From Apoderus coryli (Eukaryota; Arthropoda; Insecta; Coleoptera; Attelabidae): 64,000 bases of DNA. Made by a program: the position numbers and the translations under genes. Location of the stretch: positions 11,760,182-11,824,181 of the forward strand of contig OU452207.1 of the NCBI GenBank assembly GCA_911728435.2, written 5' to 3'. This document shows positions 55,610 to 64,000 of this stretch, one piece after another (the stretch's first letter is position 1; each line of letters opens with the position of its first letter). The notes below the pieces were generated by a model. That model did no database searches. It saw only the letters and a program-made list of their open reading frames with translations, and had not been told where the DNA came from.

Positions 55610-55813
55610 CACACAAGAACGCTTTTAAAAACATCATTATTGGCATAATGGGTTTGAGATAACATTAAGAAAAGTTTTAAATAAAATCCCTAGTGTACCT
55701 AAAAATATTTCTGTTTATTAATGTTGATGGTTTACCAATGTTTCGTAGCAGCAGAAATGAATTTTGGCCTATTATTTTTAATATCCATAAGTTTCCTTGT
55801 ATAAGACCGCAGA
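55610..55813 (+). pseudogene. TE-family protein fragment, left of the foldback
   Basis: The plus strand reads LPKHTRTLLKT, EITLRKVLNKIPSVPKNIS and INVDGLPMFRSSRNEFWPII, then KFPCIRPQI. The INVDGLP-F-S signature belongs to the same family as 20703-21753. The reading stops at 55813 where a foldback starts and continues at 56667. One stop at about 55650. Confidence 0.55.
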
Positions 55814-56666
55814 TTGTAACCATTTTGAAATCAGCGGGTATTATGTACATTCAGTAAGAATACTAATTTTATAGCTCAAACCAAATGAATCCCAATATGC
55901 TATTCCAAATTGTTACGGTTCGATTCAAGTTTTACGAGCGGTTTCAAATAAAGAAGAACAAACAAAGAATATCAACTTGAAAAATAACAGAACCAAATTA
56001 TTAAATGAAAGAAACAAACAACTAAAATAAGCTTTATTAATTTGTATTAAAGTAATGCAAAATTACTCACCATTATAATTCTGGATCACTTGTATTTAAA
56101 AGAAAATATTTAATTGGTTGACCCTTTTGTCAATAATTTATCGAAAACTAATTAGAAATAAAACGCATAATTTCGGGCTAAAAACAACTAATTTAATAAT
56201 TAAAACTAATAAAGAAAATGAATAACAACAAGAAATAAATATGTATAAATTAAAAAAAAAAGATAAAACAATTAAGAGATAATGAAAATTTAGAAGAAAA
56301 TCTTCGTTATTACTTGTACTACTTAAAAATCGGAAAATTAATATAATTACGAATAATTATATTAATTTCTATACGAAACTTTAAATACAAGTGATCCAGA
56401 ATTATAATGGTGAGTAATTTTGCATTCCTTTAATACAGATTAATAAAGCTTATTTTAGTTGTTTGTTTCTTTCATTTAATAATTTGATTCTGTTATTATT
56501 CGAGTAGATATTCTTTGTTTGTTGTTCTTTATTTGAAACCGCTCGTAAAACTTGAATCGAACCGTAACAATTTGGAATAGCATATTGGGATTCATTTGGT
56601 TTGAGCTATAACATTAGTATTCTTACTGAATGTACATAATACCCGCTAATTTCAAAATGGTTACAA
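55814..56666. mobile_element. 853-bp foldback transposon with about 285-bp arms
   Basis: Left arm ttgtaaccattttgaaatca…gcgggtattatgtacattca…tgttacggttcgattcaagt…caaaattactcaccattata (55814-56100) is inverted on the right (56383-56666), about 90 percent by eye. The spacer (about 280 bp) is AT-rich and non-coding. It interrupts an open reading frame that resumes to its right, so it is an insertion. A single-armed relative is at 17691-18230. Confidence 0.8.
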
Positions 56667-56800
56667 GATAATTGGCATATATTGCAGACAAGGAAAACCT
56701 TCAGATCTAAGTGGGTACTTACAACCTTTCATAGAAGAAGCCAAAATTTTATTCAATGAAGTCATGATTGTTAATGAGATGAAAATTAATTTAAGATTGT
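56667..56800 (+). pseudogene. TE-family protein fragment, right of the foldback
   Basis: The plus strand reads IIGIYCRQGKPSDLSGYLQP and FIEEAKILFNEVMIVNEMKI, which in this family directly follow the FPCIRPQI segment left of the foldback. Ends near 56800 with a stop. Confidence 0.55.
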
Positions 56801-56975
56801 GATGCTTCATATAAGTTGCATAATCATGTAATTACTACTTTACTTAAGAATTTGAAATACTTCTTTTTTTTTTGTTTAGTGAGTAAGTAACTACTACAAA
56901 TTGTATTAAGTTGTGTTTGATTTTGCATTGCATACATATTGTTTGGTTTTTTGATTTGATAGCCAAACTGTCGCC

Positions 56976-57190
56976 AGTTTTGTGTTCTTTTTGGCCAAAA
57001 GGATTTTTAAAAAACAACTTTACAATTTTTGGAAATTAAATTGACTTTATTAAATACAATATATGTTTCTTATTATAGAGTAAATGAATAAGTGAGTCTA
57101 ACAGATAAAACACTACTTGTTAGGTTCACACGATAACTCGTGGGAAAGTGCTGATACAGGGCGTCACTTCTTAAGTTTACACATATAACT
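56976..57190 (-). repeat. 3' LTR of element 3 (215 bp)
   Basis: On the minus strand it begins AGTTATATGTG at 57190, just after the polypurine tract, and ends …AACACAAAACT at 56976, giving AGT…ACT inverted ends. 56976-57109 is identical to 63867-64000. Confidence 0.85.
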
Positions 57191-57202
57191 CCTCCATCCT
57201 TA
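57191..57202 (-). other. polypurine tract of element 3
   Basis: The minus strand reads TAAGGATGGAGG, including the env stop codon TAA, immediately before the 3' LTR. It is the usual start of plus-strand DNA synthesis. Confidence 0.7.
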
Positions 57203-58897
57203 AATACAAATCCTAGGGTTAGGGTTTGTTAACTCAATGTCCGGAGTTCCCGTTGAAGTTGTATTCTTGGGACGACTTTTGGAGTGCCATTTCTTCTTGT
57301 AAAAGTAATGCATTGTCCATATTAATAATATTGCAATCATTATGTATATGATGATCGTCCAAAAACTTATTGTTTGGAAGTGAACTATCGGGTTATTAAT
57401 TGAATTAATTTTGTTTTGTTGAATTTCTAAAGCACTCTGAATATTTTTTACGTCATCGAGATTAACACTTTCTAATTTTATAGGTTTAAAGTTAATATTA
57501 GCATCGGATATTGTTATATTATTAATTATTAGTTTTGGGAGTTCAATCAATTTAAAGTCGTTTTTCATGTTTTCGTAGTTTTTTAGTTTTATATTATTTA
57601 TTGTTATTTCACATTCTTTATTTAATTCTAACACATAAGAGCCATTAAGTGGAATATTGTCTTTACTATTACTACATTTTTGAATGGCTATGGTATTTAG
57701 TGGCGTAACAATTATCCATTTGTTTTTTTCTAGTTTCTGAATTTTTAGATTATTTATTGACACAAGGGTTTGTTGACAGTTTGTTAGTCTTTTTAGGTAT
57801 CTTAGCATTTGAATTTCACAAGGATTATCTTCATTAACGATTTTCACTGTGTTGATTTCTTCGCAGAGATGTTCTTCTGGTGTGATTTCTTGGCATTTTA
57901 TGTCAAATAAGGCGTACGAGTCTTCATTGAGGATAAGGTACTTGGTTTTTGGGAATATGGTTTTATATGTGTGGTTATTATGTGGAACAGGAAGGGCGTA
58001 CAAATGAAAGTAGTTATAGTTTTCCTTTTCTACTATTGGAACTTGTAAAATGAATACAATTTTGTTATTTTTATTATAGCATTTGACGTCGATTATTTTT
58101 TCGAAAAATAAGAGATTGTCCATAGTTGGTTCAAAAGGTAGTTTGTTCTGGTCTAGACGTTTATTGATTAAGTAGATTTCATATAAGAGTTCACGTGGGT
58201 CTATTATAGAATTGTGAAAAATATTTAATTTTGAAAATGTTACGGCAGTTTCTATTTTTTCTAATACATTACAAATTATTTGGAATTGACTGGTTATTTG
58301 CGTCAAAACCATATGAATTAGAAAATAATTGTGAGTCTCAATTTCAGCGATTTCAATTTTCTTTATGACATTTTCGATTTGTTTTATTCTTAGTGTTAGG
58401 TAAAACTGATTATGTGTTAGGTTTTGAATATTTTGTTGAAAGGTATCAATAGATTTTTGTAATAATGTGATTTGATCGCTTACTATAGTTTTTATTTTCT
58501 TTTGATTATTTTCTAATTGCGATATAGCTTTGTCATATCTTTCGGCGTCTTCTTGGTCTAGGTTTCCTGTTAAAGATTTAATAACTGTGCCCATGCTATC
58601 AATGAGTCCTCGTTTGTGTATTTTATAATGTGTGGGTAGTAGTTGTCTTATTTGTAAATATATATGTTGTTCTAAGCTATTGATAATGTTGTAAGAATTG
58701 TGAAACTCTTTTTGATACTTACTAGTAATAGAATCGTTTGATTCTAGTGTGTCTTTAATTGTCTTGAATTGATTGCAAAGTAAAGAATATTCATTAATAA
58801 TAGCTGATATGTCGAAAATTTGAATAAATGACCAATGATCTATTTTATTTTGAGCGTTTCCTAACTTTAGGGGAAGTAATCCAGGATTATCATTCAT
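57200..58897 (-). CDS. env: envelope-like fusion glycoprotein of element 3
   Basis: 565 codons, open throughout. It opens with an ATG that overlaps the pol stop in ATGA. A basic cleavage-type site (HKR before GLIDSMGTVIKSLTGNLD, about residues 93-112) sets off the fusion-peptide-like start of the transmembrane subunit, followed by long heptad-rich helices (QLENNQKKIKTIV…). Near the C terminus a membrane anchor, FWTIIIYIMIAILLIWTMHY, precedes a short basic tail. This is the layout of the errantivirus and baculovirus F-type envelope family, which mediates low-pH or receptor-triggered fusion at the cell surface. There is no signal peptide after the ATG. An acceptor-like TTGTTACAG at 58952-58944 in the env frame suggests that the real start comes from a spliced upstream exon, as for gypsy env. 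Confidence 0.85.
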   Translation of the reverse strand: MNDNPGLLPLKLGNAQNKIDHWSFIQIFDISAIINEYSLLCNQFKTIKDTLESNDSITSKYQKEFHNSYNIINSLEQHIYLQIRQLLPTHYKIHKRGLIDSMGTVIKSLTGNLDQEDAERYDKAISQLENNQKKIKTIVSDQITLLQKSIDTFQQNIQNLTHNQFYLTLRIKQIENVIKKIEIAEIETHNYFLIHMVLTQITSQFQIICNVLEKIETAVTFSKLNIFHNSIIDPRELLYEIYLINKRLDQNKLPFEPTMDNLLFFEKIIDVKCYNKNNKIVFILQVPIVEKENYNYFHLYALPVPHNNHTYKTIFPKTKYLILNEDSYALFDIKCQEITPEEHLCEEINTVKIVNEDNPCEIQMLRYLKRLTNCQQTLVSINNLKIQKLEKNKWIIVTPLNTIAIQKCSNSKDNIPLNGSYVLELNKECEITINNIKLKNYENMKNDFKLIELPKLIINNITISDANINFKPIKLESVNLDDVKNIQSALEIQQNKINSINNPIVHFQTISFWTIIIYIMIAILLIWTMHYFYKKKWHSKSRPKNTTSTGTPDIELTNPNPRICI

Positions 58898-61800
58898 TGA
58901 GTAGTATTTGGGGAGTTCTGCTCCGTGTGTTCCGATGAGGAACCTGTAACAATATTAGGAGGACGTTTTAATTCCTTTATATGTATTATTTCGGATTTAT
59001 TTTTGTTTGTTATTTCGACACGATTTCTTTTGAGAATTCTAGTTATTGTATATGGACCTAAAAACTTATTGTGTTTTTTACCGCGGATTGATATTGGGTT
59101 TTGTTTAAATACTCTTTGACCTATTTTAAATTGTGTATTCTCGTTTCCAAATGTATTGTGTTTAGAGATAATTTTTTCTTTGATTGCTTTTTGATTGTCT
59201 GAGACATTTCGATAAATGTGGTCTAATTTTTGTTTATGATTTTCAGCGTAGTCTGAATAAAATTTTTCTGGGATAAATATTTCATCAGGGTTTCTGGAAT
59301 TTGTGTGTCCGAATGTAAGTTCAAACGGTGTATATTTTGTAGAGCTGTGTATAGAATTATTGTATGCAATTAAAGCGTAGTCCATGAGGTTTTGGTTTTC
59401 ATTGGGGAAAGTTTCTTTTAGGAGTCGGAGATGCTCGATTAATGTCGAATGGAATCTTTCGATTGCTCCGTTTGATTCGTGATGTTGTGGTGTTGTGAAA
59501 TGTACGTTTATTTTATGTAGCTTTAAGATTTCTTTGACAGTAAAATTATCGAATTCTGTGCCTTTATCTACGATTATTTTTTGGGGTATTCCGAAATGTG
59601 TAAAATATTTTATTAGAGCTTCGCTGACATTAATTGCAGTTTTTCCGTCAACTAAAATTGCTTGTCCGAATTTTGTAAAAGAGTCTAGAAGTGTTAAATA
59701 TGTTCTTCTATCATAGAAAAATAAATCGATATGTATAATTTCAAAAGGTTTACTAGGAGTTTCTGTTAGAACTAGTGGTGTATAGGGTGGTTTTCTACCG
59801 TATTTTGCGCGTTGACATATTTCGCATGCATTAATGTAATTTGAGACGTCATTTTTCATATTTTTCCAATAATAGTTTGTTTTAATTCGTTCTAAGGTTT
59901 CATTTATTCCTCGATGGTTTGTCTTAGATGTATGGTGAACATTTACCAACATAAGTTGCTCTTCTTTTTCAATTACCGTATGTACTTGTTTTAAGCATCT
60001 AATTAGTTTAGGTCCTTTTTCAAAAAAGTGTTCTAAATATACTTTAGTAAAATTTTTATATAGTTGATCAGAATGGAAATATAAATGATATACTTTTTCT
60101 GATACTATATATTCTTTAAAGAATTTTAAAATAAGGTTTTCATTATTATGAGAAGGGATTTTGACAGTGATAATTTTATTGTTTGCGTAATTTGAATGCT
60201 TTATGTCAAGTTTGTAGTGAGTGTTTGGATATACAATTATTTGATTTGCTTTGTTGTTAATTATATCATCATAAATTGGGATTCCTTGGTTTGTGGTTTC
60301 ATTAAATGTACTGTGCTGTGTTGTCGAGATAGAATTTCTAGGTGGTCGTACTTGTATGTCCGATAATATATTTATTTTGGGGTTTCGTTTACTTTGATTT
60401 GAAGTGCTAGGTTGGGGATCAATTTCTGAGTTTTCAGTTCCTATAAATTTTATTTCTTCTGAAAGTTTCCGAAGATATTCAAGTGTGTCTTGATTTATAT
60501 CGCCAGGGTTATTGATTAAAGATTCATTTTCAAGAGCATTAATTTGTATTCGTGAAAGTGCGTCTGCATTGGTATTAGATTTTCCTGGTTTATATACAAT
60601 ATCATAATCATATTCCTCAAGTTTCAAGCGCCATCTAATTAATTTAGAATTTGGTTCTTTAAGTTTAAAAAGCCAAATGAGGGGTCGATGATCGGTATAA
60701 ATAGTGAATTTTCTGCCAAATAAATATGGTCTAAAATATTTGCAAGCCCAAACTATTGCTAGCAATTCTTTTTCTATGGTACTATAACGAGTTTCAGATT
60801 CATTTAAAGTTCTAGAAGCGAAAGCTACTGGTTTGTCAGATCCAAGTTTTCCTTGAGATAAGACGGCACCAAGGGCAACGTTCGAAGCGTCAGTGGTAAG
60901 TATAAAATTTTGTGTAAAGTCGGGATATTGTAAAATTGGTGAATTTATTAACAAATTTTTACAAGTGTTAAATGCAGAAATAAATTTATTATCATGAATG
61001 ATTTTCGAATCTTTTTTTAAGCATTGTGTAAGAGGTTTTGTTATGTTAGCGAAATCTTTTATAAATTTTCGATAGTATCCTATGAGTCCTAAGAAGCTTT
61101 TTATGTCTTTCTGAGTTTTTGGTAAAGGAAAATGTTTTATAACGTCAATTTTGTCTGGGTTAGGTTTTACTCCGTCACGTGTTATTTTGTGTCCTAAATA
61201 TGCGACTTCATGATGTAAAAATTCGGATTTGTCAAGTTGTACTTTAAGGTTAGATTTCCGAAGTCTGTCGAATATGTTTCTAAGTCTTTCTACATGTTCT
61301 TGTAAAGATGTACTGAATATGATGATATCGTCTAGATAGACTACACAAATTTCATTTTGTAGGCCACGAAGTACATTATCCATTACTCTCTGGAAGGTAC
61401 TAGGTGCGTTCTTCAAACCGAAGGGCATCCTTTTAATTTCATAGTGTCCGTTTTCTGTAGAGAATGCTGTTTTGGGTGTGTCTTGGGGTTCCATTTCAAT
61501 TTGGTGGAATCCATTTGCAAGATCAAGGGTACTGAAATACATACTTTTTCCGAGTTTGTCCAATATGTCATTTATGTTAGGTAGAAGGTATTTGTCATTA
61601 ATCGTTTTTTCATTAAGTTTCCGGTAGTCAATTACCAATCTCCATTTACGTTTTCCGGAGGCGTCTAGTTTTTTCGGTACAATCCAAATAGGACTGGAAT
61701 AAGGTGAAATGCTATCTTGTATAATGCCTTGGTCTAACATATTCTGAATTTGTGTTCTTACTTCTGTTTTATGGATTTCCGGGTATTGATAACTTTTGGT

Positions 61801-62622
61801 AAAAATTGGTGTTTCGTCTGTCAGATTTATTTTGTGTCGTATTTGATTTGTAAATGTTAAAGGGATTTTGTCACAGTAAAATATGTCACGATATTCGAAA
61901 CAGAGTTTACGAATAGCTTCTCGTTCTTCAGGGTTGCAGTGACTTAGTCTTAAATTTTTTAAGTTTTCTTTTTGAGCTTTGTCCATGTTAGTGTCGAGGT
62001 CTATATCAGTTTCCATTTTGTCTATAAAATTTATGTCACCTATATTGAATATTTCTATATCTAATGGTTCTTTAATATTTAATTCTACATCATGTTCATT
62101 AGCATTAATAATGGTTGTTATAGCGAAGTTATTTTTTATATTTACAAGAGCTCTAGGGGTTTCCACTTTATCTAAAAATTTACAATATTCGAGATATCCA
62201 ATTTGATCTGTATTTGTTTTTAAATTAGAGCTTTTAATTGGTATTTGAACGATTTGTTTAGTTCTAGCTGGAATATTAAGTGTATATATTTCTTTTAGTG
62301 TTGTTTCAGGTGTTGATGAATTTTGATTTTCTTTTGAGTCAAAAATTAAAGGAATCTGTGCATGAGGTGTTCTTAACAGTTTAGAATTTATATCAACAGT
62401 TGCTTTGAGTTGTTTTAATAAATCTATCCCTATTAATCCATCATATTTATCACTAAAATTAAATAAATAAAATTTGTGATATTCTTTGGAATTAAAAATT
62501 TTAAAAATTGGAATTTCAATAACTTCATTATGGTATGAGATATTGTGTGCGGTTTGTACATTAAAATCTTCATTGAAAATAAATTTTCGGTAAAAAGTAT
62601 ATGCTAATTGGGGATTAATCAT
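58894..62622 (-). CDS. pol: Pol of element 3: protease, reverse transcriptase, RNase H, integrase
   Basis: 1242 codons from the first ATG; the true product is made by -1 frameshifting from gag at about 62676, so the protease active site (FLIDTGSTRS, 62655-62625) lies just before this ATG. RT: KWRLVIDYRKLNEKTI, YFSTLDLANGFHQIEME (motif A Asp), [24 protein letters not shown] (about residue 428). RNase H: LTTDASNVALGAVLSQ (about 576), [23 protein letters not shown]. Integrase: H/H and CEICQ zinc ligands (about 892-935), catalytic IHIDLF (964), VDKGTEF (1015, where SDNGTEF is usual) and NGAIERFHSTL (1054), then a GPY module (KFLGPYTITRIL). No stop or frameshift. All expected catalytic residues are present, so it could be enzymatically active. 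Confidence 0.9.
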   Translation of the reverse strand: MINPQLAYTFYRKFIFNEDFNVQTAHNISYHNEVIEIPIFKIFNSKEYHKFYLFNFSDKYDGLIGIDLLKQLKATVDINSKLLRTPHAQIPLIFDSKENQNSSTPETTLKEIYTLNIPARTKQIVQIPIKSSNLKTNTDQIGYLEYCKFLDKVETPRALVNIKNNFAITTIINANEHDVELNIKEPLDIEIFNIGDINFIDKMETDIDLDTNMDKAQKENLKNLRLSHCNPEEREAIRKLCFEYRDIFYCDKIPLTFTNQIRHKINLTDETPIFTKSYQYPEIHKTEVRTQIQNMLDQGIIQDSISPYSSPIWIVPKKLDASGKRKWRLVIDYRKLNEKTINDKYLLPNINDILDKLGKSMYFSTLDLANGFHQIEMEPQDTPKTAFSTENGHYEIKRMPFGLKNAPSTFQRVMDNVLRGLQNEICVVYLDDIIIFSTSLQEHVERLRNIFDRLRKSNLKVQLDKSEFLHHEVAYLGHKITRDGVKPNPDKIDVIKHFPLPKTQKDIKSFLGLIGYYRKFIKDFANITKPLTQCLKKDSKIIHDNKFISAFNTCKNLLINSPILQYPDFTQNFILTTDASNVALGAVLSQGKLGSDKPVAFASRTLNESETRYSTIEKELLAIVWACKYFRPYLFGRKFTIYTDHRPLIWLFKLKEPNSKLIRWRLKLEEYDYDIVYKPGKSNTNADALSRIQINALENESLINNPGDINQDTLEYLRKLSEEIKFIGTENSEIDPQPSTSNQSKRNPKINILSDIQVRPPRNSISTTQHSTFNETTNQGIPIYDDIINNKANQIIVYPNTHYKLDIKHSNYANNKIITVKIPSHNNENLILKFFKEYIVSEKVYHLYFHSDQLYKNFTKVYLEHFFEKGPKLIRCLKQVHTVIEKEEQLMLVNVHHTSKTNHRGINETLERIKTNYYWKNMKNDVSNYINACEICQRAKYGRKPPYTPLVLTETPSKPFEIIHIDLFFYDRRTYLTLLDSFTKFGQAILVDGKTAINVSEALIKYFTHFGIPQKIIVDKGTEFDNFTVKEILKLHKINVHFTTPQHHESNGAIERFHSTLIEHLRLLKETFPNENQNLMDYALIAYNNSIHSSTKYTPFELTFGHTNSRNPDEIFIPEKFYSDYAENHKQKLDHIYRNVSDNQKAIKEKIISKHNTFGNENTQFKIGQRVFKQNPISIRGKKHNKFLGPYTITRILKRNRVEITNKNKSEIIHIKELKRPPNIVTGSSSEHTEQNSPNTTQ
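58944..58952 (-). promoter_or_regulatory. candidate splice acceptor for env mRNA
   Basis: The minus strand reads TTGTTACAG followed by GTTCC, inside the end of pol. After it the env frame is open and runs into the annotated ATG at 58897. In gypsy-type elements env is made from a spliced RNA. The donor was not located. Confidence 0.4.
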
Positions 62623-62660
62623 ACTGCGTGTGCTTCCGGTATCTATTAAAAATCTAGCGT

Positions 62661-63485
62661 TTAAACGTGGTATAAAAATATAAGGTAAGTTGGATTTGGA
62701 AAAGGATTTTGTGGACGTGGTTGTGGTGTATTGTTGTGTGCGGGTGTAATTCTGTATGCAGGTTTAAAAGAAGTCTGAGTGTTTAAATAATTGCTGCGAT
62801 TTTGACTATAAAGAAAATTTTCTTCTTCAATTAAAATTGACATTGCTTTTTCTAAAGTATCGGGATTTCTTAGACGAACATTATTTTGAATTTGACCATT
62901 TAGACCACGGATGAAAGTCTTAAGTGCCAAATCGTCGTAATTTTTAATTTTTAAAGTTTTTTCTTGAATACTAATTTCTTGAATAGTATTTAATTTGCTT
63001 ATTAACAAACTACGTGCGTCCTGACATCTCATTCCGAAATTATATGGAGTTTCATTTTTATTTGGTCTTAGCACAATTAAATCCTGAACAAGACAATCTA
63101 TGTTACGTTGGTCTCCGAAAGATAAGTTAAGTGCATCTTTTATAGCTGCCCAGGATCTGAGTTCGGTCCTGGAACCTATGAGACTTAATGCTCTGCCTGA
63201 TAATTTACTAGTGATAGCTCTCAACATAAAATTATTCAATGTAATATTATTCGGATCGTAAAAATTTGTAATAAGACATTCACAATTATCCAAAAATATT
63301 TGTAATGTATGCGGATTTCCATCAAAGGTAGGTATAGTATCCACGTATAATCTTAAAAGCTGGTAATTTACAGTTTGTTGCGTCATTGTGTTTTCCTGAG
63401 AACTAACTTCACGATAGGTTGTAAAAGAGTTAGAAAGTTGTTCTACTAAATTGTCGATATCGTTAGATGTAATAGGATTTGTCAT
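62661..63485 (-). CDS. gag: Gag of element 3
   Basis: 274 codons from an ATG at 63485. Landmarks are TIPTFDGNPHTLQIFLDNCE (about residue 50), SKLSGRALSLIGSRTELRSW, FGDQRNIDCLVQDLIVLRP, NFGMRCQDARSLLISKLN, LALKTFIRGLNGQIQNNVRL and NPDTLEKAMSILIEEENFLY. A short Asn/Pro-rich end follows. It matches element 1 Gag block by block. Gag forms the particle; there is no zinc knuckle, as in related insect errantiviruses. The stop TAA is at 62663-62661, just past a slippery stretch that connects it to pol. Intact. Confidence 0.85.
   Translation of the reverse strand: MTNPITSNDIDNLVEQLSNSFTTYREVSSQENTMTQQTVNYQLLRLYVDTIPTFDGNPHTLQIFLDNCECLITNFYDPNNITLNNFMLRAITSKLSGRALSLIGSRTELRSWAAIKDALNLSFGDQRNIDCLVQDLIVLRPNKNETPYNFGMRCQDARSLLISKLNTIQEISIQEKTLKIKNYDDLALKTFIRGLNGQIQNNVRLRNPDTLEKAMSILIEEENFLYSQNRSNYLNTQTSFKPAYRITPAHNNTPQPRPQNPFPNPTYLIFLYHV
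62673..62679 (-). promoter_or_regulatory. candidate -1 frameshift site between gag and pol
   Basis: The minus strand reads ATTTTTA. The gag codons TTT TTA here can slip back by one base, which enters the pol frame that runs on into the protease active site. The gag stop lies 10 bases further. A -1 shift is what the frame arithmetic requires; the heptamer is near, not exactly, the X-XXY-YYZ rule. Confidence 0.6.
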
Positions 63486-63850
63486 GTATAGTCACAAAAA
63501 TTAAATAAAATTGTAGAAAAAGAAACTTATTAACTAGGAATAAGGAAAAATTACTTACAGGAGAGTGAATTGGATTATCATCTAGTTTTTGGTTTTTGAC
63601 TAAGCCTAAGTCAAAGATGGCGATGCTGTCCTTCTTTGAGTCCTTAATTCTAATTCCAAGAATTTGGCGATTTTGTCCTTGTGTGGTTGAGGAGTTCGGC
63701 GATTTTGTCCTTGATCCTCTTAATTTCCTTGGAAAGTCGAGTTTTTCCAATCCAGATTTGCCACTCGCGAACTTAGCCGTTCAATACGGAACTTGCTTTT
63801 CTCGAACTCGATTTTGTAGTTACGCTAATGAAAAACCCGTTTTCGCGATC
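63486..63850 (-). other. untranslated leader of element 3
   Basis: Sequence between the primer-binding site and gag. Two related stretches, gcgattttgtcctt(g/t)… at 63668 and 63699, are near-repeats. It probably holds the packaging signal and the env splice donor, neither of which can be pinpointed. Confidence 0.5.
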
Positions 63851-63852
63851 CT

Positions 63853-63867
63853 TTACCGACTGCGCCA
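63853..63867 (-). other. primer-binding site of element 3 (tRNA-Ser type)
   Basis: The minus strand reads TGGCGCAGTCGGTAA directly after the LTR end. Twelve bases would pair with the 3' end of a serine tRNA. Its first T may be shared with the last LTR base. Confidence 0.8.
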
Positions 63868-64000
63868 GTTTTGTGTTCTTTTTGGCCAAAAGGATTTTTA
63901 AAAAACAACTTTACAATTTTTGGAAATTAAATTGACTTTATTAAATACAATATATGTTTCTTATTATAGAGTAAATGAATAAGTGAGTCTAACAGATAAA
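63867..64000 (-). repeat. 5' LTR of element 3, cut by the window end
   Basis: The 134 bases are identical to 56976-57109, the 3' LTR. By comparison with the 3' LTR about 81 more bases lie beyond the window. Confidence 0.9.

Larger units (their letters stand above)
56976..64000 (-). mobile_element. apparently intact errantivirus-type Gypsy element 3 (endogenous retrovirus of insects), running off the window
   Basis: Minus-strand order: 5' LTR (63867 to beyond 64000), primer-binding site, leader, gag (63485-62661), pol (-1 frame, to 58894), env (58897-57200), polypurine tract, 3' LTR (57190-56976). All three genes are open from end to end. The 134 bp of LTR visible on both sides is identical, so the insertion is recent. 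The right-hand LTR end and its target duplication are outside the window. Confidence 0.9.

Noticed and set aside
56965..56980. gtcgcc before the 3' LTR resembling the primer-binding side (gcgcc), suggesting a tandem or 2-LTR junction
   Set aside because: Only about eight bases are similar with a one-base gap; the rest of the flank is unrelated, so chance is the simplest reading.
1..64000. CRISPR arrays, operons, Shine-Dalgarno sites, rRNA or tRNA genes
   Set aside because: The content is eukaryotic; no spaced direct-repeat array or folded tRNA was found. The only tRNA-like text is the B-box-like piece at about 51225.

Overview
This 64 kb window is AT-rich, intron-poor eukaryotic DNA made almost entirely of transposable-element and virus-like remains. 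The mix (errantivirus-type Gypsy elements with envelope genes, piggyBac, Tigger/pogo, Penelope-like GIY-YIG elements, PHD-finger LINEs, and relics carrying a DNA_pol_B_2 polymerase) points to an arthropod, most likely an insect. The order cannot be fixed from sequence alone. No convincing intact host gene, rRNA or tRNA gene was seen.

Layout. 0-3.2 kb: a piggyBac fragment joined to a Penelope-like (PLE) GIY-YIG fragment, then a Tigger/pogo transposase relic. 3.6-7.5 kb: a decayed family B DNA polymerase (copy 1) followed upstream by a small intact ORF of the same virus-like element. 7.6-11.4 kb: a MITE, an unrecognised ORF, a 5'-truncated PLE with a hammerhead-like motif in its 3' region, and a tyrosine-recombinase fragment. 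11.5-16.8 kb: Gypsy element 1 (minus strand), disabled by deletions. 17-23.7 kb: foldback sequences, a split LTR-element gag, a TE-family protein fragment and a perfect-core palindrome. 23.8-31.3 kb: Gypsy element 2 with env, broken and interrupted by a LINE fragment. 32-37.6 kb: two small ORFs, then a third Gypsy lineage whose gag is split by a nearly full-length LINE. 38-43 kb: a foldback and a second piggyBac on the plus strand. 43.8-51.4 kb: two more broken copies of the polymerase element. 51.6-55.2 kb: an unrecognised ORF and an orphan CCHC ORF1. 55.6-56.8 kb: a large foldback inserted in a TE gene. 56.9-64 kb: Gypsy element 3, apparently intact, with 134 bp of identical LTR sequence at both ends.

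The most notable object is at 48754-50715. It is an array of nearly identical 603-bp units (about three head-to-tail, plus an inverted partial unit at the left end). It sits inside a polymerase relic and is flanked by a perfect 13-bp target duplication. Each full unit holds a sequence that folds as a type III hammerhead ribozyme, with the CUGAUGA and GAAA core boxes, a perfect 5-bp stem II, a perfect 7-bp stem I and a CUA cleavage triplet. This looks like a retrozyme-type element: a tandem RNA that can cut itself to monomers and be put back into the genome by a target-primed reverse transcriptase. PLE remains, a plausible machinery donor, are in the same window.

The second theme is a virus-like element: a protein-primed-type DNA polymerase gene with a conserved small upstream ORF, seen in the same order twice, with possible companion ORFs at 32.0-32.6 kb and 51.7 kb. 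All polymerase copies are broken; the small ORF at 7.2-7.5 kb is open.
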